Shown here one piece after another: positions 1-8,568 of a DNA stretch of 64,000 nucleotides. The notes beneath the pieces were generated by a model, which had not been told where the DNA came from, ran no database searches, and saw only the letters and a list, made by a program, of their open reading frames with translations. A program made the position numbers and the translations under genes. How positions within the stretch are numbered: position 1 is the stretch's first letter; each line of letters opens with the position of its first letter. This DNA is from an uncultured Lachnospiraceae bacterium (GTDB taxonomy: Bacteria; Bacillota; Clostridia; Lachnospirales; Lachnospiraceae), in the NCBI GenBank assembly GCA_946554445.1, contig CAMNSD010000003.1, forward strand, positions 62,001 to 126,000. Direction: 5' to 3'.

Positions 1-704
1 ATCACGCCAATGGCGGCTTCCCCGCCAATCATCTTATCACGCACTTGGTCAATGACATATGCCTGTACCAAGGGTTTTTGTTCAATCAGGGCATTTTTGG
101 CTGTTTCCAGTTCTCCAGGATCCGTGGTGTTCATGGAGAATCCGTTCATTTTTTGGGCTACCATGAAAGCGTCGCGGACGGAATCCTGCATAAGAATATT
201 GTCGGTGTATTTTTCGTCCCAGAGCTGTGCCCAGCTGGTGATGGGCTCCTCCACCATGGTCTTGTTGTAGAGAATACCGACAGTGCCCCAGCAGTAGGGG
301 ACGGAATACTGATTGTCGGGATCGAAGGAACGGGACTGCTCATAATACTGTGCGCCGATATTTTTTTTGGCATTCGGCATGTTATCGAAATTCAGTGGGG
401 CGAGCATGTCATTGGCGATCATTTTGCTGATCATATAATCAGAGGGACATACTACGTCGTAGGAGGAGGCGCCGGATTCTATCTTGGGATACATGACTTC
501 GTTAGTCTCGAATTCATCATATATGACTTTGATACCAGTCTCTTCCTCAAACATTTCTATGGTATCGGGATCAAGATATTCGCCCCAATTATAAACGATG
601 ACTTCACCATTGACACCGCCCTGGGAAGAACCACAGCCAGACAGTATCATGGGGATGGAGAAGCCCAAAATAGCAAAAAAAAGATTCGTTTTTTTAGTAA
701 TCAT
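1..704 (-). CDS. potD: Spermidine/putrescine ABC transporter substrate-binding lipoprotein PotD (3' part outside window)
   Basis: Reading the minus strand from 704 gives a protein with a hydrophobic signal segment ending in a lipobox (LSGC), then the PotD-type opening VYNWGEYLDP and a conserved run of periplasmic-binding-protein sequence that is still open at base 1. In a Gram-positive cell it would be a membrane-anchored lipoprotein that captures polyamine and delivers it to PotBC. Two ATGs stand in tandem at 707 and 704; the GGAG at 711-714 is spaced better for 704. It is the last gene of the regulator-potA-potB-potC-potD operon, about 80 bases after potC. Family identity is firm; the exact polyamine bound cannot be told. 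Confidence 0.93.
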   Translation of the reverse strand, partial: MITKKTNLFFAILGFSIPMILSGCGSSQGGVNGEVIVYNWGEYLDPDTIEMFEEETGIKVIYDEFETNEVMYPKIESGASSYDVVCPSDYMISKMIANDMLAPLNFDNMPNAKKNIGAQYYEQSRSFDPDNQYSVPYCWGTVGILYNKTMVEEPITSWAQLWDEKYTDNILMQDSVRDAFMVAQKMNGFSMNTTDPGELETAKNALIEQKPLVQAYVIDQVRDKMIGGEAAIGV

Positions 705-786
705 CATTTTCTCCGTTCTGAAACATCTCTGATTCACAGTAAAAATTATGTATATGTTTCACTTTAATATTTTTGATAGTTAATAT

Positions 787-1578
787 TTATATAGTTTTGG
801 AACTCTTTTGTGTCTTATTTTTGGCAGGCGCCATATTGACCAATAACAGCAGGACCAGTACTGTCACAAAAATCAGTGTAGATAAGGCGTACATTTCCGG
901 TTTGATCCCTTTTTTCACTTCCGTATAAATCTTGGTGGACAGGGTGTCCACGCCCGCCCCCTTGGTAAAATGGGTGATAATGAAATCATCCAGGGACATG
1001 GTGAAGGCCATCAAAAATCCGGAGAGGATACCCGGTAGAAGATCTGGAAAAACCACCTTAAAAAAAGCAGTCGTATGGGAGGCGCCTAAGTCCAGGGCTG
1101 CCTCATAGGTACTGGGATTCAGTTGTTTCATGCGCGGCATGATGCTTAAGATCACATAAGGGATATTGAAAGTAATGTGTGACAAAAGTATCGTACCCAG
1201 GCCGAAACGCAATCCCATACTGATAAAAAGGAGCATCAGGGAGATGCCGGTGACAATCTCTGCGTTTAACATGGGAATATTGGTGATTCCCATCAGGACC
1301 GTGCGGAATCTCTTTTTCATACTGTTCATGGCCACGCAGGCAACGGTACCGATGACGGTAGCTGCCAGGGCGGAGACAACAGCAATCAGCAGGGTATTGC
1401 CGAGGGCCTCCAGTATTTCATCGTTTCGGAAAAGGGAAGAGTACCATTTAAAGGTAAAACCGCCCCATTTTGACCTTGTTTTACTGGCATTGAAAGACAG
1501 TACCATCAAAGTGGCGATGGGGGCGTATAAAAAGAAAAAAATCAATGCCATATAGATATTCTTCATAGTGTTTTTCAT
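787..1578 (-). CDS. potC: Spermidine/putrescine ABC transporter permease PotC
   Basis: This 263-residue membrane protein has about six hydrophobic segments and the permease EAA loop near residues 150-175 (YEAALDLGAS), the surface that docks on the ATPase PotA. It forms half of the inner-membrane channel for polyamine import. Length matches the usual PotC (about 260). Its start overlaps the potB stop in an ATGA arrangement, implying coupled translation. Order and strand (A-B-C-D) are those of canonical pot operons, so the identity rests on both sequence and context. Confidence 0.95.
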   Translation of the reverse strand: MKNTMKNIYMALIFFFLYAPIATLMVLSFNASKTRSKWGGFTFKWYSSLFRNDEILEALGNTLLIAVVSALAATVIGTVACVAMNSMKKRFRTVLMGITNIPMLNAEIVTGISLMLLFISMGLRFGLGTILLSHITFNIPYVILSIMPRMKQLNPSTYEAALDLGASHTTAFFKVVFPDLLPGILSGFLMAFTMSLDDFIITHFTKGAGVDTLSTKIYTEVKKGIKPEMYALSTLIFVTVLVLLLLVNMAPAKNKTQKSSKTI

Positions 1579-2393
1579 AGCATGGCTCCCTCCCCCTCTT
1601 TGTCAAAAACAGCGGATGCGATCATGTTGAGAATGATAAAGATCATCAGCACAATAGAAAGACCGCTGCCCAGATGCCAGTTGGATGCCTGGGTAAATTC
1701 CTGTTCGATCACATTGCCAATCAACAGAATCTTACTGCCACCTAACAGTGTACTGATCACAAAGGTGGTAAGTGCAGGCACGAACACCATGGTAATGCCG
1801 CTGATGATGCCGGGTACTGACAAGGGCAGGATAATACGGAAAAAAGTATATATGCTGCCGGCACCAAGATCTCTGGAGGCATCCAATACATTCTCATCAA
1901 TTTTGGATAACACATCATAGAGCGGCAGCACCATAAAGGGAAGGAAGTTATATACCATACCCAGAATGATCGCGTAAGGTGTGTTGATGATATTGATGTT
2001 TGGCAGATGCAGTAAGTTCAGTATGCTGTTGAAGACGCCGTTTTTTTCTAATAGAGTCTGCCATGCGAGAGTACGGAGTAAAAAGTTCATCCACATGGGC
2101 AGGATAAAAATCAGGATGATAAAACTGTGCTGGTTCACCTTCATATTGGATAGGATCATGGCAAGCGGATAGGCCAGCAAAAAACAGATCAGGGTGCTGA
2201 CGAGGGATAAAAGCAAAGAGAGCCACAGGGCCTTTGCGTGTTCTGCCGTTGCTATGGCTGTGATATTTTCCAAGGTAAAGGCACCGCTCTTATCGGTCAG
2301 GCCATAGTAAAAGATCATACCGAGCGGAATGATGATGAACATGACTGACCACAGGACATAAGGGGTAGAGAGCCATTTGTTTTTAGATGTCAA
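1575..2393 (-). CDS. potB: Spermidine/putrescine ABC transporter permease PotB
   Basis: The 272-residue product is the partner permease of PotC. It starts with a short cytoplasmic segment and a first membrane helix, and carries an EAA-type loop around residues 165-190 ([10 protein letters not shown]). It is expected to heterodimerise with PotC in the membrane and to be powered by PotA. The start lies 11 bases inside the end of potA and the end overlaps potC, so the three genes form a tight translationally coupled block. No irregularity seen. Confidence 0.95.
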   Translation of the reverse strand: MTSKNKWLSTPYVLWSVMFIIIPLGMIFYYGLTDKSGAFTLENITAIATAEHAKALWLSLLLSLVSTLICFLLAYPLAMILSNMKVNQHSFIILIFILPMWMNFLLRTLAWQTLLEKNGVFNSILNLLHLPNINIINTPYAIILGMVYNFLPFMVLPLYDVLSKIDENVLDASRDLGAGSIYTFFRIILPLSVPGIISGITMVFVPALTTFVISTLLGGSKILLIGNVIEQEFTQASNWHLGSGLSIVLMIFIILNMIASAVFDKEGEGAML

Positions 2394-3456
2394 TTGCCAC
2401 CGCCTCCTCGTCTTCAGATTCCGGTTTGTTCATGATCTGGATATTAAAAGGATCCACCTGAATACCGACTTCTTTCCCCACCGGGAAAAGGGTGGTAGAG
2501 TGTACCAACCACTCAAAGCCTGCTGCCATGACTTCCATCTCATAGTGAACGCCCTTGAAGATCAGATGGGTGACAACGCCCTGGATAGTGCCCTGATCTG
2601 GGGCAACCAGATTCACATCTTCCGGACGGATGACCACATCCACCGGTTTGTTGCAGCCAAAGCCTGTATCCACACAGGCAAAACGCGTCCCTAAGATGTT
2701 GACCAGTTTATCTTCTATCATGGTGGCAGGGATGATATTGCTGTCTCCAATAAAGTCTGCCACAAAAGCGTTTTCCGGTTCATTATAGATAGATTCCGGA
2801 GAACCGATCTGCTGGATATATCCCTGGTTCATGACCACGATGGTATCGGACATGGTCAGGGCTTCTTCCTGATCGTGGGTGACGTAGACAAAAGTGATTC
2901 CCAGTTCATTTTTCATGCGAATCAACTCATACTGCATCTCCTGGCGCAGTTTCAAATCAAGGGCGCCCAGGGGTTCGTCCAGAAGAAGGACCTTGGGCTC
3001 ATTGACGATGGCGCGGGCTATGGCAATACGCTGCTGCTGGCCACCGCTCAAGGAACCCGGCATACGGTTCCCATAATCTTCCAGATTTACAAGTTTGAGT
3101 GCATAACGAATCTTATCATCTATGTAACTTTTGGATCTTTTCTTTATTTTCAAGCCGAAAGCAATATTTTCTGCGATCGTCATATGGGTAAACAGGGCAT
3201 ATTTTTGGAAGACTGTATTTAACTGTCGCTTATTGGGCGGAATTTTGGTGATATCCGTACCGTCAAAGATCACCCGTCCGGTGTCGGGATTCGTAAAGCC
3301 GCCCAGAATACGGAGTGTCGTGGTTTTTCCGCAGCCGCTTGGCCCCAGCAGCGTGACAAATTCATTTTCATGTATGTTCAGATTCAATTCGTCCAGAACC
3401 ATCTGACCGTCAAAAGATTTGGAGATATCGACAAGCTGAATCAATTCTTTTTCCAT
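2383..3456 (-). CDS. potA: Spermidine/putrescine ABC transporter ATP-binding protein PotA
   Basis: A 357-residue ABC ATPase with Walker [10 protein letters not shown] at residues 38-46, the signature LSGGQQQR, Walker B VLLLDEP and the switch His in [10 protein letters not shown]. Past about residue 240 a C-terminal TOBE-like regulatory domain follows, as in PotA/MalK-type importers. It hydrolyses ATP on the cytoplasmic face to drive polyamine uptake. It is the first transporter gene after the XRE-cupin regulator and overlaps potB. A strong ribosome site (GGAGGG) precedes the ATG. Confidence 0.96.
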   Translation of the reverse strand: MEKELIQLVDISKSFDGQMVLDELNLNIHENEFVTLLGPSGCGKTTTLRILGGFTNPDTGRVIFDGTDITKIPPNKRQLNTVFQKYALFTHMTIAENIAFGLKIKKRSKSYIDDKIRYALKLVNLEDYGNRMPGSLSGGQQQRIAIARAIVNEPKVLLLDEPLGALDLKLRQEMQYELIRMKNELGITFVYVTHDQEEALTMSDTIVVMNQGYIQQIGSPESIYNEPENAFVADFIGDSNIIPATMIEDKLVNILGTRFACVDTGFGCNKPVDVVIRPEDVNLVAPDQGTIQGVVTHLIFKGVHYEMEVMAAGFEWLVHSTTLFPVGKEVGIQVDPFNIQIMNKPESEDEEAVAIDI

Positions 3457-3497
3457 GGGGCAGTCCCTCCTGTGTAAAATGTGATAACAGAACTATC

Positions 3498-4058
3498 TTA
3501 AAAATTGGGCGGTGTGCTGATCCATAAAAATATGGCGCCGCTTTTGCCACTTGCTTTAATATAATGTTCCGAATCTGGCGTGAAGTAAAAGGCTTCGCCC
3601 TTTTTGGCCTTGATACTGCGGTTCCCGACAATAATCGTGACACAGCCGGAGAGTATGTAACCGAATTCCTCCCCTTCATGGGGCTGATCCGGATAGGTGG
3701 AACCGTCTGCTTCTAAGGTGACTCGGATAGGTTCCATCATGTTTTTCTGTGCATTGGGAATGATCCATTCTACTTTGTTGTGAAGTTCTGTATCCACCTT
3801 CTCAAAAAAGTCATCCCTGCCAAAAACGATTTGCTCATCGACCGCGTCGTTGAAGAAGTCTTTTAAGTTGGAGCCGAGACACTGTAAGATATCAATCAGG
3901 GTGGCGATGGACGGCGATGTCACATCGTTTTCCAGTTGACTGATAAAGCCCTTGGAGAGCTCGCAGCGATCCGCCAATTCCTCCTGTGTCAGGCCTTTTT
4001 TGTTCCGAAGTTCTTTGATTTTGTTACCCAGATCCATCCGGCTGGAATTTGTATCCAT
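3498..4058 (-). CDS. XRE-family regulator with C-terminal cupin domain, probable repressor of the pot operon
   Basis: The 186-residue protein has an N-terminal helix-turn-helix (about residues 10-65, with the helix pair GLTQEELADRCELSKGFISQ) and a C-terminal cupin barrel (about 110-180, containing HEGEEFGYILSG), the architecture of PuuR-like ligand-responsive regulators. It lies 40 bases upstream of potA on the same strand and shares the promoter at 4124-4151, so it probably controls the pot genes and itself in response to polyamine or a related small molecule. That ligand is an inference from location. A perfect palindrome at 4083-4097 just after the promoter is a likely operator. Confidence 0.9.
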   Translation of the reverse strand: MDTNSSRMDLGNKIKELRNKKGLTQEELADRCELSKGFISQLENDVTSPSIATLIDILQCLGSNLKDFFNDAVDEQIVFGRDDFFEKVDTELHNKVEWIIPNAQKNMMEPIRVTLEADGSTYPDQPHEGEEFGYILSGCVTIIVGNRSIKAKKGEAFYFTPDSEHYIKASGKSGAIFLWISTPPNF

Positions 4059-4082
4059 TCTTTCCCCTCAATTCAGTAAAAA

Positions 4083-4097
4083 TAAACTAAAAGTTTA
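4083..4097 (-). promoter_or_regulatory. Candidate operator of the XRE-cupin regulator
   Basis: The sequence TAAACTaaaAGTTTA is a perfect 6-3-6 palindrome lying between the promoter and the start of the regulator gene. A second, overlapping inverted pair (GTTTA, 7 bases, TAAAC) runs from 4093. Position just downstream of the start of transcription suits repression. Which protein binds is inferred. Confidence 0.55.
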
Positions 4098-4123
4098 CTA
4101 AAGCTAAACATACACTGACACCC

Positions 4124-4151
4124 ATTATACAAGAATGTAGAGGTATGTCAA
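4124..4151 (-). promoter_or_regulatory. Sigma-A promoter of the regulator-potABCD operon
   Basis: On the minus strand TTGACA (4151-4146) and TATAAT (4129-4124) are separated by 16 bases. Both hexamers are perfect consensus. Transcription would begin near 4117 and run through the operator palindrome. Confidence 0.75.
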
Positions 4152-4195
4152 TGGGAAATTACAAAATATTGCAAATAATGCGAAAACGGTTAGAC

Positions 4196-4224
4196 TTTAC
4201 ATCTTTTTGATTCATTGTTATAAT
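4196..4224 (+). promoter_or_regulatory. Sigma-A promoter for the 4274-5578 genes
   Basis: TTTACA (4196-4201), a 17-base spacer and TATAAT (4219-4224) lie about 50 bases upstream of the small ORF at 4274. It diverges from the pot promoter, with roughly 45 bases between the two -35 boxes. Confidence 0.65.
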
Positions 4225-4273
4225 GATGATAACAGTAAATGGTCAGGTGATTTTATAGAAAGCAGGTGATTAT

Positions 4274-4462
4274 ATGCCAAGTGGAGCAGATATTATCAAG
4301 GATTATGTCACTGAGTTTTCCAGATTGCAGGATTGGATGATTCCTATTAAAGAGGTAGCCCCTGAGACATATGAATCAATGTATAAACGTTATATAGAAT
4401 TAAAAGTCACATTGACGAGCTTGGGGGTTAATCTGGAACAGCTTGACAGAATAAAAGAGTAA
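4274..4462 (+). CDS. Small conserved-looking protein of unknown function (62 aa)
   Basis: I do not recognise this 62-residue protein. It is soluble, rich in charged residues, with a helical pattern across residues 5-60 and no cysteine or membrane segment. It starts 50 bases after a good sigma-A promoter and has an AGCAGGTGAT-type ribosome site, which supports it being translated. It precedes the lactonase-like gene by 54 bases and is probably co-transcribed with it. Confidence 0.6.
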   Translation: MPSGADIIKDYVTEFSRLQDWMIPIKEVAPETYESMYKRYIELKVTLTSLGVNLEQLDRIKE

Positions 4463-4516
4463 CGATAGAGCAATGAAAATATAGTTTAAATCAGTAAGCA
4501 GTAAAGAGGGATAGGG

Positions 4517-5578
4517 ATGAACCAGGATAAATATGTTGCATATGTTTCCACATACACAGTGGGCAAGGAAGATAATTACGGGATCAAGATTTATGACGTG
4601 GATTTAAAAAATGGCAGGATGATGGAGAAGAATCAGGTGGAGATCACCAATTCTTCTTATATTACAATCTCTCATAATCAGAAGTATCTTTATTCTATTA
4701 CGGACTTTGGCGTGGAGGCTTACAGGATTCTGTCGGAAGGGAATCTGGAAGTGATCAACGAGGGCTCTATCAATGGGATGAGAGGGTGTTATCTGTCTAC
4801 GGATTATGAGGATAAGTTCCTTTTTGTAGGCGGATATCACGATGGCAAGATTACGGTGCTTCGTCTGCGGGAAGACGGTGGTATTGGAGAGATTACAGAT
4901 GAAGTCTACCACAAAGGTCTTGGTAGTATTGCAGAGCGTAATTTTCGTCCTCATGTGAATTGTGTGAAGATGACCAGGGATAATCATTACCTTTGCGCGG
5001 CGGATTTGGGGTTGGATCATGTGAATGTGTATCGGTTGGATCATGTGAATGGAAAATTAAAACCCATCGATATGATCCGCAGTGAGCAGGAATCTGCGCC
5101 TCGTCACCTGAAGTTTTCCAAGGATGGAAGGATTCTTTATATTGTGCATGAATTGAAGAATTATATTGATGTTTATACTTACGAAGAAATCCATGGCAAT
5201 CCGGAGTTTGAGAAGATACAGACGATTTCCACGTTGAATGATTACCATGCCGGCGGTTCGGCGGCAAGCGCCTTAAATATTTCTGAGGATTTCAAGTATC
5301 TGACCAGCTCCAATGCGGGTGATAACAGCGCCACTGTCTATAAGATTGATCAGAAGACCGGAATGCTCACCAAGATATTCTGCCTGCCGATCAGCGGGGA
5401 TTATCCTAAGGACGCCATTCTTTTCCCGGATAATAAGCATCTGGTATCCCTGAATCATGAGTCCAACACGATGACTTTCTTTACGGTGGATCTTAAGAAC
5501 GGACTGCTTGTCATGAACGGCAAGGAGGTCAAAGTGAATCAGCCGAATTGTATTATTTTCCACAAACTTGCCCAGTAG
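4517..5578 (+). CDS. pgl: Lactonase-family seven-bladed beta-propeller, 6-phosphogluconolactonase-like
   Basis: The 353-residue protein shows the repeated propeller blades of the YbhE/lactonase family, with recognisable segments such as RPHVNCVKMT, DLGLDHVNVYRLD, APRHLKFSKDGR and GDYPKDAILFPDN. Family members hydrolyse 6-phosphogluconolactone in the oxidative pentose phosphate route, though several relatives act on other lactones, so the substrate is not fixed by sequence. A GAGGGATAGGG ribosome site precedes the ATG. The gene is followed at once by the hairpin that also leads into spoIVA. Confidence 0.8.
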   Translation: MNQDKYVAYVSTYTVGKEDNYGIKIYDVDLKNGRMMEKNQVEITNSSYITISHNQKYLYSITDFGVEAYRILSEGNLEVINEGSINGMRGCYLSTDYEDKFLFVGGYHDGKITVLRLREDGGIGEITDEVYHKGLGSIAERNFRPHVNCVKMTRDNHYLCAADLGLDHVNVYRLDHVNGKLKPIDMIRSEQESAPRHLKFSKDGRILYIVHELKNYIDVYTYEEIHGNPEFEKIQTISTLNDYHAGGSAASALNISEDFKYLTSSNAGDNSATVYKIDQKTGMLTKIFCLPISGDYPKDAILFPDNKHLVSLNHESNTMTFFTVDLKNGLLVMNGKEVKVNQPNCIIFHKLAQ

Positions 5579-5581
5579 GGG

Positions 5582-5612
5582 GTATAGCAAGGAATCCTCC
5601 CGCATATACATT
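5582..5612 (+). promoter_or_regulatory. Weak candidate sigma-E promoter of spoIVA inside the hairpin
   Basis: TATACATT (5605-5612) matches 7 of 8 positions of the B. subtilis sigma-E -10 (CATACAHT). The -35 candidate GTATAGC (5582-5588) is poor and the spacing of 16 is slightly long. spoIVA is a sigma-E gene in B. subtilis. If used, transcription would start near 5619, past the 5' arm of the hairpin. Confidence 0.4.
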
Positions 5613-5638
5613 TACCAGTATATGCAGGAGGTTTTTTT
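5596..5638 (+). terminator. Hairpin plus T-run between pgl and spoIVA; 3' arm carries the spoIVA ribosome site
   Basis: Arms 5596-5609 and 5618-5631 pair at 13 of 14 positions around an 8-base loop, followed by seven Ts (5632-5638) and then directly by the spoIVA ATG. It has the form of an intrinsic terminator for pgl. The 3' arm contains AGGAGG (5626-5631), the only good Shine-Dalgarno for spoIVA, so any RNA containing the whole hairpin would hide it. Confidence 0.8.
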
Positions 5639-7126
5639 ATGGATTTATTACAGAATAGTACATATGACCTGTATAAAGATATACAGCTTAGAACGGGAGG
5701 AGAAATATATTTGGGCGTGGTGGGACCAGTCAGGACAGGAAAATCCACCTTCATCAAACGCTTTATGAACCTCCTGGTGCTTCCTTATATGGAGGATGAG
5801 AATGAGAAGGAGCGGGCACAAGATGAAATGCCGCAGAGTGCCGGTGGTAAGACTATCACAACGACAGAACCTAAATTTATCCCGAAGGAAGCCGCCCATG
5901 TCAAACTGGGGACAGATATTGATGTGGATGTGCGTCTGATCGACTGCGTGGGATATATGGTGGAAGGCGCTGCGGGCCATATGGAGCAGGATGAGGAACG
6001 TATGGTCAAGACACCCTGGTCGGTGGAAGAGATTCCTTTTACCAAAGCTGCAGAGATTGGCACCAGAAAGGTCATCAAGGATCATTCCACCATCGGGATT
6101 GTGGTGACTTGTGACGGTTCCTTTGGGGAACTGCCCAGAGAAAATTTCATGGATGCGGAGGAACGCACAATCAAGGAATTACAGATACTTGGAAAACCGT
6201 TTATTGTGCTCTTAAATTCTGCGAAGCCTTATGCGGAAGAGACTAGGACATTAGCGGATGAGATTAGTGAAAAATACCAGGTGACGGTTATGCCGGTGAA
6301 CTGCGAGCAGTTAAAGAAAGAGGATATCAACCATATCATGGAGAATATCCTTTATGAGTTCCCGCTTACCATGATTGAATTCTACATGCCCAAGTGGGTG
6401 GAGATGCTCTCCTGCGACCATAAGATGAAGAAGGATATCATTCAACAGATTAAACAGTTGATGACAGAACTCAACAATATCCGGGATATCACGGCGGATC
6501 ATTTGACCATGGAGAGCGAGTATATCCGGAAATGTAAGCTGGACGGCATTAATATGTCGGACGGCAGTGTGCGGATTATCCTGGATGTGGATGATGCCTA
6601 TTATTACGAGATGCTCAGCGACCTTGTGGGTGAGAATATCGGCAGCGAATATCAGCTTCTGGCAACCCTGCGTGAGATGGCGAAGATGAAGAAGGAGTAT
6701 GTGAAGGTACTGCATGCGCTAGAGGCGGTGCGCTACAAAGGGTACGGTGTAGTGATGCCGGATCGGGAGGAGATTGTGTTGGAGAAACCGGAACTGATCA
6801 AGCAGGGAAATAAGTTTGGGGTGAAGATAAAGGCCGAGAGTCCCAGTATCCATATGATCAAAGCCAGCATTGAGACAGAGATTTCTCCGATTGTAGGCAC
6901 AGAGGAGCAGGCAAGAGACCTGATCCAGTATATTTCCGATACGGGCACCAGCGAGGAGGGCATCTGGGAGACCAATATCTTCGGCAAGACAGTGGAACAG
7001 CTGGTCAATGACGGCATTACCGGTAAGATTGCCATGATCAATGAGGAGAGCCAGTCGAAACTGCAGGAGACCATGCAGAAGATTGTCAATGACAGTAACG
7101 GCGGCATGGTGTGTATCATTATTTAA
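5639..7126 (+). CDS. spoIVA: Stage IV sporulation protein A, coat-basement ATPase
   Basis: The 495-residue protein is a full-length SpoIVA: a TRAFAC-type ATPase domain with Walker A GPVRTGKST at residues 29-37, a middle domain, and the short hydrophobic tail ending GGMVCIII that anchors it to the forespore outer membrane through SpoVM. It polymerises with ATP hydrolysis to build the platform on which the spore coat assembles. Expression in the mother cell under sigma-E is known from Bacillus. The start codon follows a T-run directly after a hairpin that contains the ribosome site, an unusual leader described separately. Confidence 0.97.
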   Translation: MDLLQNSTYDLYKDIQLRTGGEIYLGVVGPVRTGKSTFIKRFMNLLVLPYMEDENEKERAQDEMPQSAGGKTITTTEPKFIPKEAAHVKLGTDIDVDVRLIDCVGYMVEGAAGHMEQDEERMVKTPWSVEEIPFTKAAEIGTRKVIKDHSTIGIVVTCDGSFGELPRENFMDAEERTIKELQILGKPFIVLLNSAKPYAEETRTLADEISEKYQVTVMPVNCEQLKKEDINHIMENILYEFPLTMIEFYMPKWVEMLSCDHKMKKDIIQQIKQLMTELNNIRDITADHLTMESEYIRKCKLDGINMSDGSVRIILDVDDAYYYEMLSDLVGENIGSEYQLLATLREMAKMKKEYVKVLHALEAVRYKGYGVVMPDREEIVLEKPELIKQGNKFGVKIKAESPSIHMIKASIETEISPIVGTEEQARDLIQYISDTGTSEEGIWETNIFGKTVEQLVNDGITGKIAMINEESQSKLQETMQKIVNDSNGGMVCIII

Positions 7127-7194
7127 GGATTGTGGTTTTAGCATTTCTGTGATAGTTTTAAGTAGACAGTTGCTAGAAGGAGAGACAACAAAAG

Positions 7195-7821
7195 ATGAAA
7201 GAACATACAAGAAGAATATGGATGACGATAGTTGGTGTGCTGGTCTGCGGGTTCAGTGTCGGAATGTTTAATTTTTCGGTGCTGGGCCTTGACCCGTTTC
7301 AGGTGTTTACGCATGGTATCTTTATAGCTCTGCCCGAAGGGAAACCGGGTTTCGGGACGGTGTATGCGGTGGTCAATCTGTTGATGCTTATTGTCATTTT
7401 TCTGGCGGACAGAAGTAAGATTGGGCTGGGTACTGTGATCAATATCTTTTTATTGGGCTATGTGGTGGAGTATTCTTCCCTGCTTTTTGAGAGCCTGATT
7501 CCGAATCCTTCGTTGGCGGTTCGGTTTATCTTTCTGCTTCTAGGGATTGTGATTATGTGCTTTTCTTCCGCCCTTTATTTTACGGCGGATATGGGAGTGT
7601 CTACCTACGATGCGGTGTCACTGATCATTTCAGAAAAGAAAAAATGGAAATTTCAGTTTTGCAGGATATCTTCAGACCTGTTTTGTACCATTGTGGGTTT
7701 TGCTTTCGGGGCAACGGTGGGAATCGGAACTGTGGTGACAGCGTTTTTCATGGGGCCGCTGATCGCTTTTTTCAATAGGACGGTGGCGGAGCCTTTGAGA
7801 TATGGAAGACAAAAAATGTAG
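7195..7821 (+). CDS. YczE/YitT-type integral membrane protein
   Basis: The 208-residue protein has about five hydrophobic segments and motifs of the YczE/YyaS/YitT group (MFNFSVLGLDPFQVFTHG near residues 22-40 and DMGVSTYDAVSLI near 130). Members are widespread in Firmicutes and mostly of unknown function; a transport role is guessed for some. It stands 68 bases after spoIVA with its own GAAGGAGAG ribosome site. No sporulation link can be drawn from sequence alone. Confidence 0.8.
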   Translation: MKEHTRRIWMTIVGVLVCGFSVGMFNFSVLGLDPFQVFTHGIFIALPEGKPGFGTVYAVVNLLMLIVIFLADRSKIGLGTVINIFLLGYVVEYSSLLFESLIPNPSLAVRFIFLLLGIVIMCFSSALYFTADMGVSTYDAVSLIISEKKKWKFQFCRISSDLFCTIVGFAFGATVGIGTVVTAFFMGPLIAFFNRTVAEPLRYGRQKM

Positions 7822-7977
7822 TGATTCCCCAATCCTTTTTTGAAAATATTTTAGTGTCCCTCTGTATATTGTCCAGAAGAAATTTAACTGTTTGTTGCGT
7901 AAAATTTTTCTTTTGTTACTACTGCGAAAATAATAGAGTTTTGCTAAGATAATAAAAAAGAAATGTCAATAAAACAC

Positions 7978-8006
7978 TTGACAAATAAAAATATTAGAAA
8001 TATAAT
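7978..8006 (+). promoter_or_regulatory. Consensus sigma-A promoter of the MarR/ABC island
   Basis: TTGACA (7978-7983), exactly 17 bases, TATAAT (8001-8006): both boxes perfect. It lies inside the longest open frame of the marR gene, which shows that the upstream ATG at 7963 cannot be the start on this transcript. Confidence 0.85.
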
Positions 8007-8007
8007 G

Positions 8008-8020
8008 CTAACAGAGTTAG
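8008..8020 (+). promoter_or_regulatory. Candidate MarR operator at the start of transcription
   Basis: CTAACagaGTTAG is a perfect 5-3-5 palindrome immediately after the -10 box, with another GTTAG half-site at 8028-8032. MarR proteins usually repress their own operon by binding such sites over the promoter. Binding is inferred from position. Confidence 0.6.
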
Positions 8021-8046
8021 TAATAATGTTAGGAATGAGAGTTGAT

Positions 8047-8472
8047 ATGGATTATATTGAATTGGCGGAACAGCTTGTCAATATGCGCGCTAGTATGCCG
8101 CAGGTCAAAATGGAAAGAGCGATGTCCCAAATGGCAAGAGGTGAAATTCTTGCGCTAAACTATATAGCTGCTAACGGGAATAAGGTATATCCGAAAGATA
8201 TCAGCAAAGCGCTTATGCTTACAACGGCAAGAATTGCGGCAATGTTAAAGTCACTTGAAAAACAAAAGTTAATTATCCGAATGCCCGATGCTGCGGACAG
8301 CCGTCAGGTAATTGTTGAACTGACAGAAGCAGGTGCTTCCGTAGTCGAAGAGCGCAGGGGTGCAATGATTAAAGCAGCAGCAAAAATGCTTGAGTCGTTA
8401 GGCGCCGAAGATGCAAAAGCGTACGTGCGGATACAGAAAAAATTGATAGAAACAGGAGATATTTGGAGATAA
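8047..8472 (+). CDS. MarR-family transcriptional regulator of the ABC island
   Basis: The winged-helix MarR fold is clear: ILALNYIAANGNKVYPKDIS, LTTARIAAMLKSLEKQKLI and the wing MPDAADSRQV. From ATG 8047 the protein has 141 residues, the usual MarR size. The open frame extends back to 7963, but the consensus promoter at 7978-8006 and palindrome at 8008-8020 lie inside that extension, so 8047 (or 8035 or 8026 in the same frame) is preferred; ribosome-site evidence does not settle it. It leads four ABC transporter genes and probably senses a compound they export. Confidence 0.85.
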   Translation: MDYIELAEQLVNMRASMPQVKMERAMSQMARGEILALNYIAANGNKVYPKDISKALMLTTARIAAMLKSLEKQKLIIRMPDAADSRQVIVELTEAGASVVEERRGAMIKAAAKMLESLGAEDAKAYVRIQKKLIETGDIWR

Positions 8473-8515
8473 CATCGGCAGTAAAAATATAACAGGCGCC
8501 ATATTTTATGGAGAT

Positions 8516-8553
8516 AAGTCCTATGCGAAAAAACGCATAGGACTTAATTTTTT
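8516..8553 (+). terminator. Strong hairpin and T-run between marR and the ABC genes, probable attenuator
   Basis: A perfect 12-bp stem (8516-8527 with 8534-8545) around a six-A loop is followed by AATTTTTT. It is a textbook intrinsic terminator, yet the ABC genes downstream have no obvious promoter of their own, so it likely lets only part of the transcripts pass and sets the ratio of regulator to exporter. Confidence 0.8.
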
Positions 8554-8568
8554 AAAAGGAGAATAGAT

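Noticed and set aside
45-767. 240-residue plus-strand ORF over potD
   Set aside because: It is antisense to a well-supported PotD and has no family features; a shadow frame.
7963-8046. N-terminal extension of marR from ATG 7963
   Set aside because: A consensus promoter and operator lie inside it and the MarR fold starts after 8047.
8516-8560. Hairpin before the DrrA-like ATPase as a further ribosome-site lock
   Set aside because: The ribosome site AAAAGGAG lies outside the stem, after the T-run, so it is an ordinary terminator or attenuator.
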